DNA of 64,000 bases from Patulibacter sp. SYSU D01012 (GCF_017916475.1 NZ_JAFMTB010000001.1:372001-436000), one strand, 5' to 3'. Positions 32,025-40,557 are shown, counted from the stretch's first letter. Notes: generated by a model not told the origin, from the sequence alone. Translations and numbers: made by a program.

Positions 32025-33560
32025 TCAGGCCCGCGCGGGCTCCTCCATCGGCCCCGTCCCGACGTGCGCGTCGCCGTGGGCGGCGTCGCTGCGGGTGTAG
32101 GGCCGGCGTAGCCCCATGTACAGCAGGCCGGCGCCGATGATCAGGGCGCAGCCCAGCAGGACGCTCCAGCGGTCGGCGAACGCCTCGCCGCGCGGCCACG
32201 CCAGGTTGACGATCGCCAGCACGCCGTAGGTCAGCGCCGCGATGTTCACGGGCAGGCCCCAGCGGCCCAGCCGGTACTTGCCGCTCGGCACCCAGCCGCG
32301 GCGGCGGGCGACGAGCGCCGCGATGACGACCATCTGGAACGCCAGGTAGATGCCGACGGACGCGAACGCGATGACGCGGGCGAGGGCGTTCTCCGAGATC
32401 ACCTCGGCCACCAGCACGATCAGCGCCGGCACGGTCGCGGCGACGGTCAGGGCGACCGGCGGCACGTGCAGGCGGTCCGAGAACCGCGACAGCGCGTGGC
32501 TGGCGAAGACCATGTGGTCGCGGGCGTACGAGTAGATCAGCCGGCTCGCCGCGGCCTGCAGGCTGAGCACGCAGGAGAGGAAGCTCAGCAGCACGATGAC
32601 GACGATCGCCTTCGCGCCGCCGGTGCCGAAGACGGTCTCGAGCGTCGCGGTGATCGGGTCGGCGTTCTGGCCGGTGATGATCGCCCGGAAGTCCGGCTGC
32701 GCCAGGACCATCGCCGCGGTTACGAGCAGCGCCGCGAAGCCGCCGACGTAGATCGTGCGGCGCATCGCCTTCGGGATCGCGACGCCGGGGTTGGGCACCT
32801 CCTCGGCGACGTCGCCGCAGGCCTCGAAGCCGTAGAACAGGTACAGGCCGGTCAGGCTGGCCGCGAGGAAGCCGCCGGTGACCGACATGCCGTTCGCGGC
32901 GGACGCGCCGAACTCGTGGAAGAAGACGCCCAGGTCGTGGTGGCGCTCGAACAGCAGCAGCCAGACGCCGACGAACAGCGCGCCGGCCAGCTCGGCGACG
33001 AAGCCCAGGATCGCGACGCGGCCGAGCATCTTCGTGCCCGACAGGTTCACCGCGTACGCCAGCAGCATCAGCCCCGTCGCGACGAGCACCGCCGTCGTGC
33101 GGGTGGCCTCGAAGCCGAACAGGTACGCCACGAACCCGGCCGCGCCGGTCGACACGCTCGCGACGGTCGCTAGGAGCGCCCAGCCGTAGATCCATCCCGT
33201 CAGCCACGCCCAGCGGCGGCCGACGAGGCGGCGGGCCCACGGGTAGACGCCGCCGGCGACCGGGTACTGCGCGACGACCTCGGCGAAGACGAGCGACACG
33301 AGCAGCTGGCCGATGCCGGCGATCAGGATGGACCAGATCAGCGTCGGGCCGCCGACCATGAACGAGACGGCGAAGGTGGAGTAGACGCCGACGACGGGCG
33401 ACAGGTACGTGAAGCCCAGGGAGAAGTTCTCCCAGAAGCCCATGTTGCGCTTGAAGCGGCTCTCGTAGCCGAGAGCCGCCAGGTGCGCGGCGTCGTCGTC
33501 TAGGTGCTCGGCGTGCCCGGCCGGCACGGGGGCCGGCGGGGCGGCGGAGGATGGGGACAC
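32025..33560 (-). CDS. APC-superfamily amino acid permease
   Basis: A 511-residue inner-membrane transporter with about 12 helices. The N-terminal soluble part ends with SRFKRNMGFWENFSLGFTYLSPVVGVYST, a characteristic APC opening with the unwound first helix. AQYPVAGGVYPWARRLVG, GFEACGDVAEEVPNPGVAIP and SRLIYSYARDHMVFAS are also hallmarks, as in amine/amino-acid permeases of the AAT/GabP-like group. The substrate is probably an amino acid or amine. The GTG start is supported by a GAAGGAG site eight bases upstream. The P450 gene lies upstream on the same strand with a 122-base gap, so a shared transcript is possible but not shown. Confidence 0.85.
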   Translation of the reverse strand: MSPSSAAPPAPVPAGHAEHLDDDAAHLAALGYESRFKRNMGFWENFSLGFTYLSPVVGVYSTFAVSFMVGGPTLIWSILIAGIGQLLVSLVFAEVVAQYPVAGGVYPWARRLVGRRWAWLTGWIYGWALLATVASVSTGAAGFVAYLFGFEATRTTAVLVATGLMLLAYAVNLSGTKMLGRVAILGFVAELAGALFVGVWLLLFERHHDLGVFFHEFGASAANGMSVTGGFLAASLTGLYLFYGFEACGDVAEEVPNPGVAIPKAMRRTIYVGGFAALLVTAAMVLAQPDFRAIITGQNADPITATLETVFGTGGAKAIVVIVLLSFLSCVLSLQAAASRLIYSYARDHMVFASHALSRFSDRLHVPPVALTVAATVPALIVLVAEVISENALARVIAFASVGIYLAFQMVVIAALVARRRGWVPSGKYRLGRWGLPVNIAALTYGVLAIVNLAWPRGEAFADRWSVLLGCALIIGAGLLYMGLRRPYTRSDAAHGDAHVGTGPMEEPARA

Positions 33561-33682
33561 GGAGTGCTCCTTCGGGCGTGGACGCCGCCAGCATGCCCGG
33601 GGAGCCCCCGTGCCGGTTCGGTGATTCGGACGGACTTCGCGGGCGCCGATCGGTGGATCTCCCGAAGCGGGCGCGTTGCCGC

Positions 33683-35086
33683 TCAGGCCGGTGCCGGGGC
33701 GGCCACCTCGGGCGCCGGAGCGGCCACGCGGGGGCGCCCGGAGCGGCGACGGAAGACCGCGACGCCGCCGTCCGCGGGGCTCCACGCCACGCCCTTGAAG
33801 TGCATCCGCTCGTCCGGGTCCGTCGTCGGCACGAGCTCCAGGCGCTCGAGCAGCACCCGCAGCACGACGTCGAGCTCCATGTGCGCGAACGTCGCGCCGA
33901 TGCAGCGCCGGATCCCGCCGCCGAACGGGATCCACGCGTACGTGTCGGGCCGCACGTCGAGGAAGCGCTCGGGGCGGAAGCGGAACGGCTCGGGGAACAG
34001 TCCCGAGTCGAAGTGCGTCAGCGAGGCCGACAGCCCGATCATCACGCCGGTGGGGATCCGGTAGCCGCCGAGCTCGAACGGCTTGCGCGTGAAGCGGCCC
34101 GAGAAGCCGACGACCGGTCGCATGCGCTGGATCTCGCGGATCGTCGCGTCGCGGTACTCGTGCCCGCCCGCGTCGACCTCGGCGACCAGCCGCTCGAGCG
34201 CCGCCGGGTTGCGCCGCAGCCGCTCCACCGCCCAGCTGAGCGTGTGCGCGGTCGTCTCGTGGCCGGCCGCCAGCATCGTGCAGAGCTGGTCGCGGATCTC
34301 GGCGTTCGTCATCGGGCTGCCGTCGACGTGCGTGGCCTGCACCATCAGCGCCAGCACGTCGGTGCGCTCGGCCAGCGCGTCGTCGCGGCGGGCGACGTCG
34401 ATGAGCTCGTCCAGGATGGCGTCGACGCGGGCGCGCATCCGCAGGAAGCGGCCCCACGGGCTCCACGGGCCCAGGTCGCGCTGCGCCTTCGGGAACCGCG
34501 AAAGGTGCTGACCCAGCTCGGTCCACGGCGGCAAGAGCTCCTCGAGCTGCTGCAGGCGCGTGCCCGTCGCGCCGAAGACGGCGACGAGGATCGCGCGCAG
34601 CGTGATCCGCTGGAACGCCCGGGCGGTCGGGAACGGCGTGCCGACGGGGAAGCGCTCGACCTCCTCGATCGCGATCCGCTCGATGAGCGGCTCGTACGCC
34701 TTCATCCGCTGGCCCTTGAACGGCGGCAGCAGCAGGCGGCGCTGCTCCAGGTGGCGATCCTCGTCGATCCCCAGCAGCGAGTTGTCGCCCAGCACCCGGC
34801 GCAGCGGGCTGGCCGTGCCGGCGTGCAGCGTCTTGGGATCGGCGGTGAACGTGCGCTTCGTCAGCACCGGGTCGGAGACGACGACGAGCTGGCCGAGCGC
34901 CGCGACGTGCAGCGAGAACATCGGGCCGTAGCGCTGCCGCGCGCGCAGCAGGTAGGCGCGCTGGCGGGTCATCATCGCCAGCGTCTGGAAGGCACGCGGG
35001 CCGCGCGGGCCGGGCGGCAGGCCGTCGATCACGGCCTCCGTCGCGGTCGGGCGGGCCTGCTCGGCGGGTGCGGCCGGGGCGGACAT
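33683..35086 (-). CDS. cytochrome P450
   Basis: A 467-residue haem monooxygenase. The oxygen-binding helix has AGHETT (274-279), the K-helix ExxR is E318-R321, and the haem loop is FGGGIRRCIG with thiolate Cys395. The N-terminus has the proline-rich PPGPRGP hinge but no membrane anchor, so it should be soluble. The pattern GLPPGPRGPRAFQTL with this length is like CYP110/CYP132-type bacterial P450s that act on fatty or terpenoid substrates; this is only a resemblance. No ferredoxin or reductase gene is adjacent. ATG 35086 is six bases after a TAGGGT box. Confidence 0.9.
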   Translation of the reverse strand: MSAPAAPAEQARPTATEAVIDGLPPGPRGPRAFQTLAMMTRQRAYLLRARQRYGPMFSLHVAALGQLVVVSDPVLTKRTFTADPKTLHAGTASPLRRVLGDNSLLGIDEDRHLEQRRLLLPPFKGQRMKAYEPLIERIAIEEVERFPVGTPFPTARAFQRITLRAILVAVFGATGTRLQQLEELLPPWTELGQHLSRFPKAQRDLGPWSPWGRFLRMRARVDAILDELIDVARRDDALAERTDVLALMVQATHVDGSPMTNAEIRDQLCTMLAAGHETTAHTLSWAVERLRRNPAALERLVAEVDAGGHEYRDATIREIQRMRPVVGFSGRFTRKPFELGGYRIPTGVMIGLSASLTHFDSGLFPEPFRFRPERFLDVRPDTYAWIPFGGGIRRCIGATFAHMELDVVLRVLLERLELVPTTDPDERMHFKGVAWSPADGGVAVFRRRSGRPRVAAPAPEVAAPAPA

Positions 35087-35092
35087 GGCGGC

Positions 35093-35098
35093 ACCCTA
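35093..35098 (-). promoter_or_regulatory. -10 box (TAGGGT) for the P450 gene
   Basis: On the minus strand, TAGGGT, six bases, then ATG at 35086. Confidence 0.45.
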
Positions 35099-35577
35099 GC
35101 ACTCGGATACCGGCGGTATGCGAAATCTTCGTGCGGTCGGTGAAGGGCGATGCTGGGGCCCAACGACACGGGTGGCGAGCCAACCCGACCGGGGACGACG
35201 TCGGCGTGCCCCTCGCGGTCGAAGTCCGCTCAATCTGGGCATCACGGCATCGCTGCGGAGTCATCAGCCTGCAGGACGCGCCGAAAGGCCGTTGTGGACG
35301 CGGGCATGCCGCGTGTCATTGGTGTGTCGGGGTGTCCGTGGTTGAAGGACTGTCGTCCAGTGGGGGGGCGGGCGGTCGGTCTGGCAGGACGGCGCCGTGC
35401 GCGTTCTCGTTGACCGGCTCGTGGGACGCCTGCGCCTCTGTCGCGGAGTCCCACTCGTGGCGCGTTTCGTGTCAGCTGGCGCGCTGCTGGCATCTTGCAA
35501 GTAGTGATGAGCTGTGCTTGCATTGGTGGTGCAGATCGGGAGCGCGTGTGTCTCCCGCAGCATCACTAGGAAGAATC
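35099..35577. other. 480-bp gene-free stretch before the secreted-protein operon
   Basis: Composition falls from backbone level to clearly lower GC. No frame shows convincing coding. A run of seven G lies near 35363. The region presumably carries the promoter and leader for the operon starting at 35578; a TTGCAA at about 35495 is a weak -35 candidate, but no good -10 partner is seen. Confidence 0.45.
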
Positions 35578-35916
35578 ATGACCTTTTTCATCGCGCACGG
35601 CCCGGATGGGCGGTGGCCCAATCGTCGGGTGCTTGCGGCGTTGAGCGTTACCAGCATGTGTGTCATGGCGGTCGCTCCGACCGCTGCGCTGGCCGGCCGC
35701 TCGACGCTTGGGCTTCACCACGTCGAGAAAAGCGACGGCGCGGACGTCCACCGCACGAGCGACCGCGGGTTTCCTAACGGTCAGTACATCGGCCATCTGG
35801 ACAGAGGCGATGGCTTTCGAGTCAAGGAAGTCCACGGCGAGTGGTGTGGCGGCAGTGCCGGCGGCAGCGTCGACCACGACGGCTGGGTCTTGTGCAAGGA
35901 CCTCGACAGCATCTGA
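35578..35916 (+). CDS. secreted SH3-like protein, type I (island 2)
   Basis: A 112-residue exported protein. The signal peptide spans about residues 17-38 (RVLAALSVTSMCVMAVAPTAALA). The mature part has ADVHRTSDRGFPNGQYIGHL, then DRGDGFRV, a Gly/Ser-rich turn GEWCGGSAGG, and DGWVLCKDLDSI, which fits a small SH3-like barrel with a likely Cys-Cys bond. It shares the D-V-x-R, G-x-Y-x-G-x-L and R/K-G-D/E-x-F positions with the protein at 15991-16335. An AGGAAG ribosome site precedes the ATG. Its TGA stop shares a base with the next ATG (TGATG at 35914-35918). Unknown function. Confidence 0.7.
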   Translation: MTFFIAHGPDGRWPNRRVLAALSVTSMCVMAVAPTAALAGRSTLGLHHVEKSDGADVHRTSDRGFPNGQYIGHLDRGDGFRVKEVHGEWCGGSAGGSVDHDGWVLCKDLDSI

Positions 35917-36462
35917 TGCCGAGCATGCTGCCCCCCCCGATCTCGTGCAGGCGTTGCGGCGATCCTGGCCGCGACGATCACGTTCGCCGCGGCCAGTTGT
36001 GCAGCGGAGGCTGCGCCCACCATGGCGTCTCCCGCTGTGGCACCGGCTTCCCGGCCGGCGCCGGTCAGTGATGCCCACGGCATCTTGTTGCCGGGTGCCG
36101 GGCCGGACGGGACGGACGTGTACCTGTCCGACGACCACCCCGACGGCCGCTATCGCGATGCGCAGCTGAACCCCTCGCCAACTGGAGCGGGTTCGTCCGG
36201 GGACTTTCACGTCCTGGACAACGGCGGGACTCGTCACGCGGAGACGGTCACGTGTGATTCCGCTGGCTTTTACCGCAACTATCAGCCGACGGAAGACGAC
36301 TTCCGGGACCTCGTTACGACCTATCACAGGGGCGACAGGATTTCCGTTCGTGATTCCGAAGCGCCCGCGCACGACTATCGACGGTACGGGCCGAGGGGCG
36401 TTGTTGTTTACATGATGAATCGCTGGGGATTCATGAGTAAGAACTGCCTCAGTGGTGAGTAG
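35916..36462 (+). CDS. secreted lipoprotein-like SH3 protein, type II, interrupted by a C8 tract
   Basis: ATG 35916 overlaps the previous stop (TGATG), but a run of eight C at 35931-35938 throws the frame off by one. With seven C the product would be 181 residues: MPSMLPPRSRAGVAAILAAT continuing ITFAAASC, an excellent lipoprotein signal with Cys at the lipobox, then a Pro/Ala linker. The mature part has TVTCDSAGFYRNYQPTEDDF, TTYHRGDRISVRD and VVVYMMNRWGFMSKNCL. The ending matches WGFM...C of the island 1 type II protein. As sequenced, only a form starting at ATG 36022, without any signal peptide, can be made. Phase variation, slippage or a sequencing error are the explanations. Confidence 0.62.
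35931..35938 (+). repeat. homopolymeric C8 tract inside a signal-peptide coding region
   Basis: Eight consecutive C lie 15 bases after the ATG at 35916. Loss of one C (or gain of two) joins the start codon to the signal peptide and mature protein frame. Confidence 0.8.
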
Positions 36463-36475
36463 TCAAGGAGGGAAT

Positions 36476-36979
36476 ATGGTCCGTAAGTCCATGTGTGGGG
36501 CAGCGGCACTCAGTGTCACCGTGGTCGCGTGCGCGGCCCTGGCGCCCGCGCTGCAGGCCGCGCCGGCGCCCAGAGCGGCCGCCGGCGGCGAGCTGCGCGG
36601 CCCCGTGATCGTCGAGTACGTGCCCGCCGGCAGCGCCCTGTCGCGGAACGGTGGGCCGGCCGTCGGCACGGTCTTCGTCACGCTGCGGACCCGGCACGCG
36701 ATCCCGGGCGCGAAGCCGCGGGGCGGCGGGCGGCTGTCGGCCACGCATCTTGGCGCGTCGCCGATGAGCCACGCGGACTACTCTGTCACGTCGCGGCACT
36801 GCTACGAGGCCGTGTTCCGCGGCCGGTGGAAGCACGGTGGTCCGCGCCGCACGACCGTCACGCTGCGGGGCCTCGCCGGCGGGGGAACGGTGCGGCGCAC
36901 GGTGCGCCCGCGGCCGCTCACCGATCCGGGGGGAGCGGTCAAGCGCCTGGGCTGCTTCACGCCACACTTCGACGACTGA
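36476..36979 (+). CDS. secreted protein, distant member of the SRHCY/LGC family
   Basis: A 167-residue exported protein. The signal peptide has a basic start (MVRK), a hydrophobic stretch and VVACAALAPALQAAP; either Cys or the AQAA-like site may be processed. The mature domain keeps AAGG, VGTVFVTLRTR, SRHCY and, about 60 residues later, RLGCF. It thus shares spacing and both cysteines with the lipoproteins at 816-1367 and 38010-38561. An AAGGAGGG site five bases upstream makes ATG 36476 certain over the in-frame GTG at 36452. It is the third gene of the island 2 operon, 13 bases after the type II gene. Function unknown. Confidence 0.65.
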   Translation: MVRKSMCGAAALSVTVVACAALAPALQAAPAPRAAAGGELRGPVIVEYVPAGSALSRNGGPAVGTVFVTLRTRHAIPGAKPRGGGRLSATHLGASPMSHADYSVTSRHCYEAVFRGRWKHGGPRRTTVTLRGLAGGGTVRRTVRPRPLTDPGGAVKRLGCFTPHFDD

Positions 36980-37029
36980 GCGGGGCCCGCCGTCGGCGCA
37001 CGGCCGCCCGTGGCCGCGCCCCGACGGGT

Positions 37030-37632
37030 TCAGGGGTCGACCGGCAGCCCGAGCAGCCGGCGCACGCTGCGGGTGAAGGTCTCGATCGCCATCTCGGGGT
37101 CGACGGCGCGCAGCGTGCCCAGGCCGACGCCCAGGCTGAGGATCATGTCGGCCGTCTCCTCGGGCGAGACGTCGGGGTGCAGGTCGAACTCCGCGCGGAG
37201 CGCGCGGATGGCCTCCGCCAGCAGGCCGCGCACCCCGGCGTTGCGCGCGGCGAACTCGGCGGTCGCGTCCGGGTCACGCCAGATCGCGAGCGTGTACTCC
37301 ACCTCGAGCGCCAACCAGTCGCGGTCGCCGAGTGCCTGGGCCGCCCACGCGTCGACGGCCGCGAGCCGCTCGGGCAACGTGGTGCCGGCCTCGGAGAGGA
37401 TTCGGCCGATGGTCATCGCGTGGCGGCCGCGGATGTCGTCGATGACCGCCAGCGCCAGCTCGCGCTTGCCGGCGAAGTTGGAGTAGACGGCGCCCTTCGT
37501 GTAGCCGGCGGCGGTGGCGATGCGCTCCAGCGACGTGCCCCCGTAGCCGTCGCGCAGCAGGATCTCGCGCGCCGTGGCGACGAGGTGCGCGCGCGTCTGG
37601 GCCTGGCTCTCGGCCCGGGTGGTCCGCCCCAT
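37030..37632 (-). CDS. TetR/AcrR-family regulator
   Basis: A 200-residue repressor. The head is typical: RAHLVATAREILLRDGYGGTSLERIATAAGYTKGAVYSNFAGKRELALAVI. The C-terminal domain has the AcrR/TetR_C_6-like pattern with WLALEVEYTLAIWRDPD and GLGVGLGTLRAVDPE. It is convergent with the island 2 operon and has no obvious target next to it. The ATG is placed exactly seven bases after a TAGCGT box on this strand, which supports the start and suggests a leaderless message. Confidence 0.85.
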   Translation of the reverse strand: MGRTTRAESQAQTRAHLVATAREILLRDGYGGTSLERIATAAGYTKGAVYSNFAGKRELALAVIDDIRGRHAMTIGRILSEAGTTLPERLAAVDAWAAQALGDRDWLALEVEYTLAIWRDPDATAEFAARNAGVRGLLAEAIRALRAEFDLHPDVSPEETADMILSLGVGLGTLRAVDPEMAIETFTRSVRRLLGLPVDP

Positions 37633-37639
37633 GCCCGGG

Positions 37640-37645
37640 ACGCTA
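37640..37645 (-). promoter_or_regulatory. -10 box (TAGCGT) for the TetR gene
   Basis: Minus strand TAGCGT, seven bases, ATG 37632: the same spacing as at 18805 and 63065. Confidence 0.5.
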
Positions 37646-37773
37646 GTGCGCGGGGCGCGGCGGCGCGGTCCGCTCGCCGGGGCGTCGTGGCGGCTGGCGT
37701 CGGCGGCGGCCCGTAGTGCCGCGCGCCAGCCGCCGGCGCCCGCGCCGCGCCGGTCGAGCTGTTCGACCGCCGC

Positions 37774-37953
37774 GTGCAGACCGCGATCGCCGCGGCCTCG
37801 ACCATCGTCCACCGCGGCCCGATCGCCCAGGTCGAGCTCGAGCACCGCGGCGGCCTCGCCGCCCGCATCGCCACCACCCACGGCCGCCACTCCGGCCTCG
37901 CCGACCGCTCCCGCACCCACGTCCCCGACCACGACGTCATCGCCGGCTGGTGA
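37774..37953 (+). CDS. short hypothetical ORF or gene fragment
   Basis: The sequence VQTAIAAASTIVHRGPIAQV and RIATTHGRHSGLADRSR, ending DVIAGW, looks like genuine coding in codon use. The frame is open back only to a stop at 37712, with no ATG. GTG 37774 gives 59 residues. It may be the 3' end of a lost gene. A hairpin (37954-37982) begins right after the stop, as expected for a real transcript end. Confidence 0.35.
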   Translation: MQTAIAAASTIVHRGPIAQVELEHRGGLAARIATTHGRHSGLADRSRTHVPDHDVIAGW

Positions 37954-37982
37954 CGTGCCGCACCCTCTGGGGGCGCGGCACG
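37954..37982. terminator. hairpin between the short ORF and the lipoprotein gene
   Basis: CGTGCCGC (37954-37961) pairs with GCGGCACG (37975-37982) around a 13-base loop; convergent genes lie on both sides. Confidence 0.5.
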
Positions 37983-38009
37983 CGTGTCGGGAGGCCGATC
38001 AGCCCCGGG

Positions 38010-38561
38010 TCACCGGGAGCTGCAGCCCAGACTGCGGACCAGGGCGTGCTTGCGCCGGATCGTGGTGACGTGCACCACCGCGTTCACCTCGATCGAGCGC
38101 TTGACACCATCGATATCGACCTCCAGCGGGACGACGGTCCCGTCCTGCGGGTTCCTTGCCGCTTGAGGCGGCTGGTCGTACCCGACGAAGTTGACGTAGC
38201 AGTGCCGACTGGCGTGGCCGTAGCGTTCGGCCTCCGCATCGGGGCCCGCCCCTTGCACGTAGAACCCTGCACCGGTTCCGTCGTCGCCGGCCGGCAGACG
38301 GCGGTTGAGGCGGACGAGGACCATGAGTGCCTGCGGCGGCTCACCCGGCTCGGCCTTGCTGGCCAGGATCACCGGCTGACGGGTGAGGTGGTAGCCGCCG
38401 GCCGCGTGCTTGGGCAGCTCCTTCGTCTGCGTCGGACGAGCCGGCGCAGCCGGCTCTCGGCCGACGCCACCAGTGGTGGCTCCGGAGGACGAGCTCCCGC
38501 ACGCCGCCGCGCTGAGCGCGGCGAGCGCGAGCATCCCGATCGTCGTCCTTCTGAGCGTCAT
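38010..38561 (-). CDS. small secreted lipoprotein of the SRHCY/LGC family (copy B)
   Basis: A 183-residue lipoprotein, the same length as the copy at 816-1367. The signal peptide ends with SAAAC at Cys21, followed by a Ser/Gly linker. The mature domain has HAAGGYHL, RQPVILA, AEPGEPPQA, YVQGAGPDAEAERYG, SRHCY, ARNPQDGTVVPLE and VVHVTTIRR, ending SLGCSSR. Most of the mature domain is identical or similar to copy A; the linker is not. It is likely on the outer face of the membrane. It lies only 1 kb from a third, distant member at 36476. Function is unknown; the family looks lineage-specific. Confidence 0.75.
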   Translation of the reverse strand: MTLRRTTIGMLALAALSAAACGSSSSGATTGGVGREPAAPARPTQTKELPKHAAGGYHLTRQPVILASKAEPGEPPQALMVLVRLNRRLPAGDDGTGAGFYVQGAGPDAEAERYGHASRHCYVNFVGYDQPPQAARNPQDGTVVPLEVDIDGVKRSIEVNAVVHVTTIRRKHALVRSLGCSSR

Positions 38562-38640
38562 AGCCGGTTGCTGGGGGGCGCCGCAAGCGTACTTCTGCGT
38601 TGCGGTCCGCGTGCAGGGACGCGGCCGGACCGCCGGCCGC

Positions 38641-39297
38641 TCAGTCCTCCCGCAGGATCCCGCGCAGCACGGCGAGCGCCCGCTCGCGGTGGTCGTCCAG
38701 CTCGCGGACCAGGGCGTCGGCGTCGCCGGCGTCGATCGCGGCGATGATCCGGTCGTGCGCGTCCGTCGCGGCGACCCGCTCGTCGGGGTCGTTGTAGTAG
38801 AGCGCGCGGTACGCCTCGGTCGAGTCCCACAGCAGCCGGATGTGGCGCAGCGCGTGGGGGTGGTCGGGCGAGGCGAGGATGGCGAAGTGGAAGCGGCGGT
38901 TGGCCTCGAGCTCGCGGGCGATGTCGTCCGAGGTCGCCGCGTCGACGCAGTCCCTCGCGGCCTCCTCGATCCGGCGGCGGTCCTGCTCGGTCAGGCCGGG
39001 CAGGGCGTCGCGGGCAACGCGGGCCTCGAGCAGGGCGCGCAGCGCGTAGATCTCCTCCAGGTCGGCGATCCGCAGCTCGGTGACGAAGTAGCCGCGGCGC
39101 GGCAGGTACGTCACCTGGCCCTCCTGCTCGAGCACGCGCAGCGCCTCGCGCACGGGGGCGACGGAGACGCCGATCTCCTCGGCCACCGACTCCTGGTTGA
39201 CGCGGCCGCCGGGGCGCAGGGCCCCGGTGACGATCGCGTGCCGCAGCCACTGGACGGCGTGCTGCTGGGTGGTGCCCGGCACCGAGGGGAGCGGCAT
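38641..39297 (-). CDS. GntR-family regulator, FadR/FCD subfamily
   Basis: A 218-residue regulator. The N-terminal winged helix reads AVQWLRHAIVTGALRPGGRV, ESVAEEIGVSVAPVREALRVLEQEG and VTYLPRRGYFV, the typical GntR head. The all-helical FCD domain follows, with LEEIYALRALLEARVARDA, and FHFAILASPDH carrying His residues used for metal/ligand binding in this group. It is the last gene of the minus-strand run ALDH - GcdH - GntR. The perfect palindrome ATCTTCGAAGAT at 42058-42069, in the divergent promoter region of this cluster, is its likely target. The ligand may be an acyl-CoA or dicarboxylate (inference). Confidence 0.88.
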   Translation of the reverse strand: MPLPSVPGTTQQHAVQWLRHAIVTGALRPGGRVNQESVAEEIGVSVAPVREALRVLEQEGQVTYLPRRGYFVTELRIADLEEIYALRALLEARVARDALPGLTEQDRRRIEEAARDCVDAATSDDIARELEANRRFHFAILASPDHPHALRHIRLLWDSTEAYRALYYNDPDERVAATDAHDRIIAAIDAGDADALVRELDDHRERALAVLRGILRED

Positions 39298-39305
39298 GGC
39301 CCCGA

Positions 39306-39311
39306 AGCCTA
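39306..39311 (-). promoter_or_regulatory. possible internal -10 box (TAGGCT) for the GntR gene
   Basis: Minus strand TAGGCT, eight bases, ATG 39297. It would allow expression of the regulator apart from the operon. Confidence 0.35.
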
Positions 39312-39329
39312 CGTGCCGGGCGGCCGGGC

Positions 39330-40523
39330 TCAGCGGAAGGCCGCGATGCCGGTCAGCGCCTGACCGATCACCAGCGAGTGCACGTCCGCCGTGCCTTCGT
39401 ACGTCACGACGGACTCCAGGTTGTTCATGTGGCGGATGACCGGGTACTCCAGCGTGATGCCGTTGCCGCCGAGCACCTGGCGGGCGGTGCGCGCCACCTC
39501 GAGCGCGCCGTTGACGTTGCCCAGCTTGCCCATCGACACCTGCTCGGGGCGCAGGCGGCCCTGGTCCTTCAGGCGGCCGAGCTGCAGCGCGACGAGCGTG
39601 CCGCGGTTGACCTCGAGCGCCATGTCGGCCAGCTTCTGCTGCTGGATCTGGAACGACGCGATCGGCTTGCCGAACTGGATGCGCGTGCCGGCGTAGTCCA
39701 GGGCGGCCTCGAAGCACGCGCGGGCCGCGCCGGTGGCGCCCCAGACGATGCCGTAGCGCGCCTCGTTCAGGCAGGACAGCGGGCCCTTGAGCGACGCGAC
39801 CTCGGGCAGGACGGCGGAGTCCGGCAGGCGCACGTCGTCGAGCACGAGCTCGCTCGTGACGGACGCGCGCAGCGACAGCTTCTTGTGGATCTCGGGGGCG
39901 GAGAACCCGCGGGTGCCGGCCGGGACGACGAAGCCGCGCACGCGATCGTCGTCCGTGCAGCGCGCCCAGACGACGGCGACGTCGGCCACGGAGCCGTTCG
40001 TGATCCACATCTTCTGGCCGTTGAGGATCCAGTCGGACCCGTCGCGGCGGGCGGTGGTGCGCATCGAGCCCGGATCGGAGCCCGAGTCCGGCTCGGTCAG
40101 GCCGAAGCAGCCGATCGCCTCGCCGGCGGCCATCCGCGGCAGCCACTCCTGCTTCTGCTCCTCGGAGCCCCAGCGCCAGATCGCGAACATCGCGAGCGAG
40201 CCCTGCACGGAGACCATCGAGCGGATGCCGGAGTCGCCGGCCTCGAGCTCCAGGCACGCCAGGCCGTAGGCCGTGGCCGAGGTGCCGGCGCAGCCGTAGC
40301 CCTCCAGGTGCATGCCCAGGACGCCGAGCTTGCCGAGCTCGGGGAAGAGCTCCTTCGGCGCGCGGGCCTCCTCGAACCAGTCACCGACCTCAGGCAGCAC
40401 GCGGCCCTTCACGAAGTCGCGGACGGCGTCGCGGATGGCGCGCTCCTCGTCGTCGAGCAGGCTGTCGACGTCCAGGTAGTCCAGCGGCTTGAGCGCGGGC
40501 GGGGCGGTGGTCGTGTCGGTCAT
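39330..40523 (-). CDS. gcdH: glutaryl-CoA dehydrogenase-type acyl-CoA dehydrogenase
   Basis: A 397-residue FAD enzyme. In glutaryl-CoA dehydrogenases the reaction is oxidation and decarboxylation of glutaryl-CoA to crotonyl-CoA. GcdH-like sequence is seen at GYGCAGTSATAYGLACLELE, SVQGSLAMFAI, IGCFGLTEPDSGSDP and MWITNGSVADVAVVWA. The catalytic base is Glu376 in TYEGTADVHSLV, and the end TGIAAF is also GcdH-like. Because related branched-chain enzymes differ only in detail, the substrate call rests on these matches and on neighbours: a semialdehyde dehydrogenase and a class III CoA-transferase, which together would make glutaryl-CoA. It is 34 bases downstream of the ALDH gene. Confidence 0.82.
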   Translation of the reverse strand: MTDTTTAPPALKPLDYLDVDSLLDDEERAIRDAVRDFVKGRVLPEVGDWFEEARAPKELFPELGKLGVLGMHLEGYGCAGTSATAYGLACLELEAGDSGIRSMVSVQGSLAMFAIWRWGSEEQKQEWLPRMAAGEAIGCFGLTEPDSGSDPGSMRTTARRDGSDWILNGQKMWITNGSVADVAVVWARCTDDDRVRGFVVPAGTRGFSAPEIHKKLSLRASVTSELVLDDVRLPDSAVLPEVASLKGPLSCLNEARYGIVWGATGAARACFEAALDYAGTRIQFGKPIASFQIQQQKLADMALEVNRGTLVALQLGRLKDQGRLRPEQVSMGKLGNVNGALEVARTARQVLGGNGITLEYPVIRHMNNLESVVTYEGTADVHSLVIGQALTGIAAFR

Positions 40524-40557
40524 GGCGTCCTCGGGCGGGTGGTGGTCGGGCGGGGCG

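Noticed and set aside
35363-35370. Seven-G run upstream of the secreted operon as a second phase switch
   Set aside because: It lies in non-coding DNA, 200 bases from the nearest start, and no promoter spacing effect can be argued from the sequence.
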